From the NCBI GenBank assembly GCA_964421085.1, contig CAYQVO010000001.1, positions 1 to 64,000 of the forward strand: DNA of 64,000 nt, given 5' to 3'. A model generated the notes under the pieces. The model did not search any database and had not been told where the DNA came from. It saw only the letters and a program-made list of their open reading frames with translations. Made by a program: the position numbers and the translations under genes. Below are positions 58,227 through 64,000 of the stretch, in pieces; the first letter of the stretch is position 1, and every line of letters starts with the position of its first letter. Source of the DNA: CAYQVO01 sp964421085. GTDB taxonomy: Bacteria > Bdellovibrionota_C > UBA2361 > CAYQVO01.

Positions 58227-58694
58227 GCGCCGAGTTGTGGACCTTCCTGCCCGGGCCTGGATTCAATATTTGGACATTCCCGGAACTAAAAGACCCGAAA
58301 TGGAGACGATGTCGGTCCTTACCTTGCACCGAATCCGTCGCATCTTGAATCCGTGAATCCTGTCGTAGAGGGAATGGCGCGGGCAAGACAGGACGTTATT
58401 TTCGGGGCCATGCGTCAAGCGGGAGTTGAGATCGGGACTTGTGTTCCTTGTTCCTCACTGGTATGAAGGCGGCGGGCCGCCCTGTTCTTGTTGATGATAT
58501 CAACTTGCGCGAAGCGAAAGAGCGGCACACAGTCTTTCACAGGATCTCGTGCTCGTCATGAGATCGAGCAGATGGAATTAGTAGACCCGGCGGCGAGTCT
58601 TCTAAAACGGCGTTAAGCAGAATGCTCTAATTCTCCCTGCAGCCTGATCCGATAGTGTCCTTACCCGTTGTGAGAAATGGAAGGTTCTAGAACT
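58227..58694. other. 468-bp region without a convincing gene
   Basis: All frames are broken by stops. Short fragments look protein-like, so it may be a decayed gene. I see no RNA gene, repeat or strong terminator. Confidence 0.5.
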
Positions 58695-58988
58695 ATGAAA
58701 TGGAAAAGTCCTTTTATCGTTTACAGACGGAATGCCGATGGAAAATTGAAGGAGGTTTTTCACACGACAGATCTGCAGAAAGCCAAGTACTGGCTTCAGT
58801 ACATTGCAGAGGTTGGCGATGTTCTGATGAAAACGCCTGCCCATCCGAAAAACACCGGCGGGCGCCCCGAGTACTGGAGTCACAAAGAATACAGCGGACA
58901 GGCTGTCTCCTCGAAGGAAAAATGGATGCATATGCATTCTCTCACAGATTTCGATTCAATAGTCCCTGCGGAGCAGACCGGCGAGTAA
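58695..58988 (+). CDS. small conserved-looking hypothetical protein
   Basis: The protein is 97 aa from ATG 58695 with GGAAGG 10 bp upstream. MKWKSPFIVYRRNADGKLKEVF, then DLQKAKYWLQYIAEVGDVLMKT and GRPEYWSHKEY. Soluble alpha/beta, aromatic-rich. Not recognised. Confidence 0.5.
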   Translation: MKWKSPFIVYRRNADGKLKEVFHTTDLQKAKYWLQYIAEVGDVLMKTPAHPKNTGGRPEYWSHKEYSGQAVSSKEKWMHMHSLTDFDSIVPAEQTGE

Positions 58989-59004
58989 TCGTGGAAATTT
59001 CCTC

Positions 59005-59838
59005 TTGAATCTGCCGCCCCGTCCTGCTGATATAAGCAAAGTGGAAAGAAAGCTTGTTCATGTGATCTCGGATTTTCAGCCCGGCAGTCTTGGCGCAGGT
59101 CTATTGACTGCGTCGATCCTCACAAATCTGCCCCCGGGCTGGGATGTCCTGCAAAGCTCCGTTTACAACTTCGATACTCTGTCTGCCGGATACCTTGTTG
59201 GTCAGTGCGCTCTTCAGCATGAGAACCTGAGACCTCAGCATCTGGTAATCTTTGCCAGTGTCTCTCCGAGAACTGAAAGCCGGCAGAAAGAATCATTCGT
59301 ACATGCCAGGCTCCGGAACGGCATCGTTATTCTTGCCTTGAACGCCGGGCATATTTTGTCCTTCGTAAGGGGCAGCATAGATGAGTTTCGAAAGGTCAAA
59401 GTCGAATCAGAGGGGGCTTTTCAGCCGTTTGATCTCTTTCCAACTCTGGTCGGTCCGGCTGCCGGGCGGAAGCTGGAGGAGTCTCTTGGCGAAGAGCTTG
59501 ACGCGTTTAAGGAGATCCCCGAGGCGCCTCATGGTGTTATCTGTTACATCGATAATTTCGGGAACATCAAGACCACATACCGCGAGCATGACGATGTGAT
59601 AAAGCATGTGAAATCCCAGGGTGCCGGCACGCGGATTCGGATTGAGATCAACGGCCAGGTCCGCGCCGCAGCAACAGGCCCGGTCGACCTGCTGGAAGGG
59701 GACATGGTTTTTGCGCCCCAGGCAGGCCCTTATCTCGACCGGTTCTGGGGGATATCATGCCGGAGAGGAGATGCAGCCGCCATTTTCAATAATCCCCCCC
59801 CTGGAAGCGCAATCAAGCTTCTGGTGCAGCAGAGGTGA
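59005..59838 (+). CDS. SAM hydrolase / SAM hydroxide adenosyltransferase (DUF62 family)
   Basis: The protein is 277 aa from a TTG (a GTG at 59041 is also possible). IDNFGNIKTTY near residue 184 and the preceding APHGVICY strand are the family's C-terminal-domain signature. The N-terminal VISDFQPGSLGAGLLTASIL replaces the usual TDFG...Y-VG-MKG. Members hydrolyse S-adenosylmethionine to adenosine and methionine. The N-terminal Asp and Asn residues are diverged, so activity is uncertain. Confidence 0.65.
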   Translation: MNLPPRPADISKVERKLVHVISDFQPGSLGAGLLTASILTNLPPGWDVLQSSVYNFDTLSAGYLVGQCALQHENLRPQHLVIFASVSPRTESRQKESFVHARLRNGIVILALNAGHILSFVRGSIDEFRKVKVESEGAFQPFDLFPTLVGPAAGRKLEESLGEELDAFKEIPEAPHGVICYIDNFGNIKTTYREHDDVIKHVKSQGAGTRIRIEINGQVRAAATGPVDLLEGDMVFAPQAGPYLDRFWGISCRRGDAAAIFNNPPPGSAIKLLVQQR

Positions 59839-59870
59839 CAAGGCTGCTGCCGGACTTTCTCACACGCATG

Positions 59871-60608
59871 TCACCCGGCAAGCGTCGCAAGAATCATCTG
59901 ACCGATGACGACCTGCATGTTCCTGTCGACTTTCGCCACCAGATGCTGATCCACCAGGTTCTCGACCCTGACGCCCGGGCCTCTGATCGTTGCCCTCCAT
60001 TTCCGATCGATATCGGGACAGATTGAGGCAAAATAGTCCTGTATATGCTCAGTGCCTGACTCCACCAGCTGAGCCGCCTGTTCTTCCGAAACTCCGCAAA
60101 GTTCCCCAATCCGGCCGGCACCGTGCTCGAGGCTCAAGAGCAGGCAGGCAAATTCATGGGCACACACCTGTTGTGGAATGTTTGCGAGAAACTGTCCCAT
60201 AGGGAAAGGCCATGTCGCTGCCACAGAGCACTCCGCTGCTATTTCTTTCATAAGAAACTTTATGTGGGCCGGCACTCCTTTCGGGATGGAATCCCAGGTG
60301 TGTTTCGCTGCAGAAGCGGCTGGAGGGGAGGGGATCCCCGGGGCAGGGGCGGCAGCATCCGCTGCAGGCGGCGGTGAAACATCCGGATTCCTTTCGACGG
60401 CTGCTGCACGGCGCCCCACCACCCTGCGCACCGGTGCGCGCGCAGGTTTTTTGGGAGGTGCTTTTGCGGCTTTTGTTTTCACCACCGGCTTTTTCTTTGG
60501 CGCCGGCGCCGGTTTTTTTACGGGTTTTTTTGGCGCCGGTTTCGAATATGGTTTCGAGACCTTCTTTTTCGCAGGGATGCTCCCTTTCCTGACAACCTTT
60601 TTTGCCAT
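59871..60608 (-). CDS. histone-H1-like basic protein with a conserved C-terminal domain
   Basis: The protein is 245 aa. Residues 1-75 are Lys/Pro/Ala-rich (KKKVSKPYSKPAPKKPVKKP, then VKTKAAKAPPKKPARA), like H1/AlgP-type DNA-binding tails. A Pro/Ala linker follows. Residues 100-245 form a separate domain with PKGVPAHIKFLMKEIAAECS and EFACLLLSLEHGAGRI. The tail probably binds DNA or RNA; the domain is unknown. GC-rich repeats make the opposite strand open too, but that is a shadow. Confidence 0.55.
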   Translation of the reverse strand: MAKKVVRKGSIPAKKKVSKPYSKPAPKKPVKKPAPAPKKKPVVKTKAAKAPPKKPARAPVRRVVGRRAAAVERNPDVSPPPAADAAAPAPGIPSPPAASAAKHTWDSIPKGVPAHIKFLMKEIAAECSVAATWPFPMGQFLANIPQQVCAHEFACLLLSLEHGAGRIGELCGVSEEQAAQLVESGTEHIQDYFASICPDIDRKWRATIRGPGVRVENLVDQHLVAKVDRNMQVVIGQMILATLAG

Positions 60609-60724
60609 TAACTACCTGATTGTTGATTGAAATCAGGGGGAGCCTAACACGATGCGCTGATGAAAAGCAAAAAGCGGATTTGAAAAATCTTCCTCAAAAA
60701 AGGGCAGGGGACATGGAGGCTGCG

Positions 60725-62101
60725 TTAAATTTCTTTGCCCATTTCATAAAGCGCCCTGATCAGAAAGTCATTTAAAGGAGTAAAAAGCGCCGCCAGCGGC
60801 CTTGATGATGAGTCTCCTTTTTCGGCCCGCGCGCGGAGAAACACAAGTGTTGAACAATGATAATCGTTGTGTCCTGAACCAAAAGGACGATTCTTGGTCG
60901 GTTCTTCTCCGACATGAACGTGAATTCGAAATCCTCCTTCGTGCCATTTCATCCGCTCGATCTGCGGTTTAATGCCGTCTTCCGCATATTCTGAAGAAAG
61001 GACTGCCTGCTCTGCAAATCTGCGTGTAAAGTCCCATACGGGCGGATGCGTCATGTAATCCCTGGAAGGAATTGAAACGAGCACAGATAGATCGAAATCG
61101 CGGCTGCCGAGCCTTCCTCTCGTTGAGCTGCCATAAAAATAAACAGCCTCTGCATTAACCTTGTATCCTTCCTTTTCTGCTGCTTCCTTCGGCAGATCGT
61201 AAAGGAGCTTCGACGCGACATCTGCCATTAAAAGACCCCGGGCAGTGACTTCGCGCTGAGGGATCCTTGCCGTCACAGTGTTGCCATTCCAGCTCACTGT
61301 ACGCCGCAACTCTTCAATCATTTCTTCCCAGGCCAGCAGGGCTCTTTCGCCTTCTGCAGCTCCCCCCCGTGGCTTGCGCATATTTTCCACGACGGCGGCC
61401 TCGAATGGGGGCAGATCAGCGGACACTGAAAAGCGGTCCATCCCTGTAAAAGAGATCTCAGGGTGTTTTTCTCTGAATTCAGAAAGTCCTGAAATCATCC
61501 CCTGCAAGCCGGGCTTTCTCCGAATGCAAATATCCTTGCGCGCCCGGTGCATGCCCTCGCAGTCCAGTCCTTCGCCTACGAACCAATCAGGGCCATCGTA
61601 TTTAAATCCGGTCCACCTTGGTTGGTATTTAGGTTCGTGTTCAGCACTCGTGCGTGTTATGAGGGTGACGGCTTCCGTCTCTGTGGCGCCTCTCCTGGCC
61701 GCAAGTTCGACGAGAAGCTGAATGGTATCGCCTCCATCGCAGATCTCGTCGATAAAGAGCACGCGGTCGCCTTCGAAACTGATGTTCCGGGGCTCGAAGT
61801 CAGCTGTTTCCGTCGAGCGATGTGATGTGACATAAGCAAAATCCTTGAGCCGGCCTCCGAGATCATACTCAGAGAGATCCTGAAGAAGCTTGGTACCCGG
61901 GAAAACGCCTCCCTTCATCACAATCACGGGAACAACCGGAGTATCTTCGCTCCGGATCCAGTCTGCGATCTCTGCCGCAAGTCCGGCTATCGCATCTCGA
62001 ATCGACTCACGCGGGTAAACCATTTCGTCAAAGGCCGCAGTGGGGGAGTTCTCTGTCCGCAGACGGGAATCTGGATCTGGAGTGGTAGTAGTACCCGGCA
62101 T
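60725..62101 (-). CDS. phosphoribosyltransferase fused to a pol-beta-type nucleotidyltransferase
   Basis: The protein is 458 aa from ATG 62101 (RBS GAGG). The N-terminal half has the PRPP motif VLFIDEICDGGDTIQL near residues 97-112 of a hypoxanthine-type phosphoribosyltransferase, with VIVMKGGVFPGTKLL. The C-terminal half has YFYGSSTRGRLGSRDFDLSVLV near residues 315-336, the G-S...D-x-D motif of a nucleotidyltransferase, then a helical domain. The fusion is unusual. The function could be purine salvage plus nucleotide transfer, or a signalling or defence enzyme. Confidence 0.7.
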   Translation of the reverse strand: MPGTTTTPDPDSRLRTENSPTAAFDEMVYPRESIRDAIAGLAAEIADWIRSEDTPVVPVIVMKGGVFPGTKLLQDLSEYDLGGRLKDFAYVTSHRSTETADFEPRNISFEGDRVLFIDEICDGGDTIQLLVELAARRGATETEAVTLITRTSAEHEPKYQPRWTGFKYDGPDWFVGEGLDCEGMHRARKDICIRRKPGLQGMISGLSEFREKHPEISFTGMDRFSVSADLPPFEAAVVENMRKPRGGAAEGERALLAWEEMIEELRRTVSWNGNTVTARIPQREVTARGLLMADVASKLLYDLPKEAAEKEGYKVNAEAVYFYGSSTRGRLGSRDFDLSVLVSIPSRDYMTHPPVWDFTRRFAEQAVLSSEYAEDGIKPQIERMKWHEGGFRIHVHVGEEPTKNRPFGSGHNDYHCSTLVFLRARAEKGDSSSRPLAALFTPLNDFLIRALYEMGKEI

Positions 62102-62178
62102 GATAACCTCAAAACGATATTTTATTTTATACAATGCAAGCTCGTAAAGATAGCAAATTCAGGCCTGCAGGAAGCATT

Positions 62179-64000
62179 TCAGCCGAGAATAAGACGTCCA
62201 TTCTTCAAATCTATGCCTTTTATACGCGTTCCGGTGTCGCTCTCACGCAGTTTAATAGAGGGCCTTCCATTGAGGAGATCGAAATAGAGCCTGTCTTCAC
62301 TGACCCAGAAGTCTTTGTCGTTCAAAAAGAGATCCTGGTCGTAATACACTCCTGAGAGGAAAATATTGCGAAGTATGCTCGAAGGAAGTCTCCCTGGAAT
62401 TCCAGCGTCAGTCCGTCCCCTGATTATTCTTGACCAGGAGAGGACTGTTGCAAGGGAATCATACCGGCGAAGAGGCGATACAAACGATGACTGCATACCC
62501 GCCGGCGGACATGAGTCAGGGCCGGGTCTGACGGGACCGTGTGCCGGTTTCGTAAAAAGAATCCCCTCCAGAATGTGGCGGTCAGGGGGAAGGCAACTGC
62601 GGCAGTAGCTCCTCAAAGCACCATCATCGCCGATTATTTCTTTAACCGCAGAATAAACTGACTCTTGAAGACTCTTGCCCCGTCTTTCCAGGGACACGAG
62701 CCGCTTCGGCAGCGGCTTCAGCGTCTGCGTCTTGTAGTAGAGCGGCAGACTGTTTTCTTCAGCGAATTGACACGATGCCTCCCGGGTGAAATAGACGCAG
62801 ATATTGATGAATGTTTTCATGGTGGTGTGCCAGCCGTGGGGCAGACCGTACCTTCGGCTCAGAGCATTCGAGATTCCCGCAAACTCCACGTCATCAGGAC
62901 AAGGATCCCACGGCCCGACGCAACAGTTTATTCTGACCAGTTCCGATCTGAGAGAGCAGTTCTTAATTTCTCCATCAGGAGATATCCTCGTCCTCAGGAC
63001 AAGGCAGGGCCTGCTTTCCCAGGGGCACAGTGACAACCGGTAGCGTGCCAGGCTTCGCGGAAGCATCGGAATAACTTCGGCCCCGGTCTTTGTATAGACG
63101 TGTTCCCAGAGCATCCTCGCTGTGCAGTCAACAACTCCGCCCTGCGGGATGGAAAATGAGGGATCCGGCCTTGCAAGCGACAGGACAGCATCCGGCCCCT
63201 CCATATTTATGCTCCATGCGTCATCATGCAGGGAATTCTCCTCGCCGGTTGCCCAGAAAAACTCCTGCGTGCGGGGTTCCGGGCCCGGGAATCGTTCCTG
63301 ATAATGCTCGATGTAATCATTCAGCCTGAGAAAGAAAGACATGGGCCGGACTGCCGCTGCAGATTCATCAGGTTTCAATCCGAGCGCTGCCAGAATGAAG
63401 GGCGGAAGATCCGCGACCGCACGCTCTGCTGCAGGCGGCAGGACTTCGAGTACGGAACCATGCGCTGTCTGATCGGTTCTTTCCAGGATGGATACGGGCG
63501 CTTTCAGTCTGATTCCCGAGAGGGCCAGAGAAGCCTCGCTTCCCCGGCCGGGAGGAACAACTATCCTTATCCCGTTTTCATCATGGTCCGTACTGATACC
63601 GCCCAGAATCGCTTTTGCGCATGCTCTCGTAAACTCGATCTCGCCCCTCGTTGAAGATCCCGAACGGCGGGGTCCGCGCCGTCCGACTTCAACAGGGTGT
63701 GACGCCGGCGCGAGTTTGATGAAAATTTTCGCCCCCACTATCCCTGCGAGTTTTGAGAGTGCATTGTTGATACCCGCGTGGTCCCTCACGATCTGTTCAT
63801 ATGAAAGCGATGTATCGAGAAACAGGGTGTTCTCCCCGAAAAAGCCTCCGTGCACCTCAATGCCCAGACCATTCAGGACTTCATTCACTTCTGCACGGAG
63901 TCCAAATTCGGAGATATCCTGGCCGGAGAGACTTGCCTCGAGAAGGATCTGATCTTCAGGCAGTACCTCACACCATGATCTGCACACCTCATCCGGAGGA
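62179..64000 (-). CDS. RNB (RNase II/R)-like protein, 5' end beyond the window
   Basis: About 607 residues to the window edge; the frame is open to base 64000. VIPMLPRSLARYRLSLCPWE, then RPCLVLRTRISPDGEI, reproduces the RNB-family segment after the active site, and GVVDCTARMLWEHV aligns with the helix before it. The usual DxxxxxDxDD active-site acids are mostly missing: only ATGEENSLHDDAWSI remains. A Cys-rich stretch (CCVGPWDPC) is unusual. It may be an inactive or altered ribonuclease. The stop codon is 78 bp before the PRT-NT start. Confidence 0.5.
   Translation of the reverse strand, partial: PPDEVCRSWCEVLPEDQILLEASLSGQDISEFGLRAEVNEVLNGLGIEVHGGFFGENTLFLDTSLSYEQIVRDHAGINNALSKLAGIVGAKIFIKLAPASHPVEVGRRGPRRSGSSTRGEIEFTRACAKAILGGISTDHDENGIRIVVPPGRGSEASLALSGIRLKAPVSILERTDQTAHGSVLEVLPPAAERAVADLPPFILAALGLKPDESAAAVRPMSFFLRLNDYIEHYQERFPGPEPRTQEFFWATGEENSLHDDAWSINMEGPDAVLSLARPDPSFSIPQGGVVDCTARMLWEHVYTKTGAEVIPMLPRSLARYRLSLCPWESRPCLVLRTRISPDGEIKNCSLRSELVRINCCVGPWDPCPDDVEFAGISNALSRRYGLPHGWHTTMKTFINICVYFTREASCQFAEENSLPLYYKTQTLKPLPKRLVSLERRGKSLQESVYSAVKEIIGDDGALRSYCRSCLPPDRHILEGILFTKPAHGPVRPGPDSCPPAGMQSSFVSPLRRYDSLATVLSWSRIIRGRTDAGIPGRLPSSILRNIFLSGVYYDQDLFLNDKDFWVSEDRLYFDLLNGRPSIKLRESDTGTRIKGIDLKNGRLILG

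Noticed and set aside
60178..60630. Forward open frame with hydrophobic Gly/Ala/Phe-rich product
   Set aside because: It is the complement of the Lys/Pro/Ala-rich tail, a typical artefact of that codon use.

Overview
The window is a bacterial chromosomal scaffold carrying an apparently complete 39.4 kb prophage. The host is probably an uncultivated Gram-negative-type bacterium: it has a GDP-heptose/surface-sugar gene cluster, and the phage encodes lipoproteins and a lysis cassette suited to a diderm cell. I cannot name a phylum. Two 10-N gaps (14153-14162 and 31274-31283) show that this is a scaffolded, metagenome-style assembly. The first gap lies inside guaA, and the PP-loop region of guaA is present on both sides of it in two different versions. 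Synteny across 14.15 kb is therefore unsafe.

Layout. (1) 1-8519: a surface-sugar operon with an FGGY kinase start (reverse strand, cut by the edge), an NAD-sugar epimerase, an HddC-like nucleotidyltransferase, a HAD phosphatase, a glycosyltransferase, an HddA-like GHMP kinase, a TylC3/NovU-type C-methyltransferase, a second epimerase and an LhgO-like FAD oxidoreductase. Together they suggest synthesis, activation and modification of a nucleotide-linked heptose-type sugar. (2) 8575-9293: a Phd/VapC-like toxin-antitoxin pair. (3) 9444-15048: a CHAP-like protein, two reverse-strand small genes, then rnc-der-guaA. (4) 15104-18334: a hypothetical gene, apt, a hybrid histidine kinase with a broken receiver domain, and a small reverse-strand gene with its terminator.

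(5) 18436-57857: a siphovirus-type prophage bounded by a 14-bp direct repeat (candidate attL/attR). From left to right it has a replication/regulation region of many tiny, ATGA-coupled genes (YdaU-like replication protein, winged helix, excisionase-like HTH, ECF-like sigma factor, HNH nuclease, repeat protein, tRNA-like structure, Fis-type HTH, DUF1064 nuclease); a terminator; terminase; portal; MuF-like head protein; scaffold; major capsid; connectors; major tail protein; a tail-assembly chaperone with a clear -1 frameshift site; a 1194-aa tape measure; tail-tip genes; a GH24 lysozyme; a secreted protein with a lipoprotein gene nested out of frame inside it; and fibres. A reverse-strand lysogeny/lipoprotein operon faces a rightward operon across two 16-bp palindromic operators. 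Annealing/recombination-type genes and a tyrosine integrase next to attR complete the element. The phage DNA is visibly more AT-rich and uses different codons from the flanks.

(6) 57954-64000: host DNA resumes with two small conserved genes, a DUF62-type SAM hydrolase, a lysine/proline-rich histone-H1-like protein, a phosphoribosyltransferase-nucleotidyltransferase fusion, and an RNB (RNase II)-like protein running off the edge.
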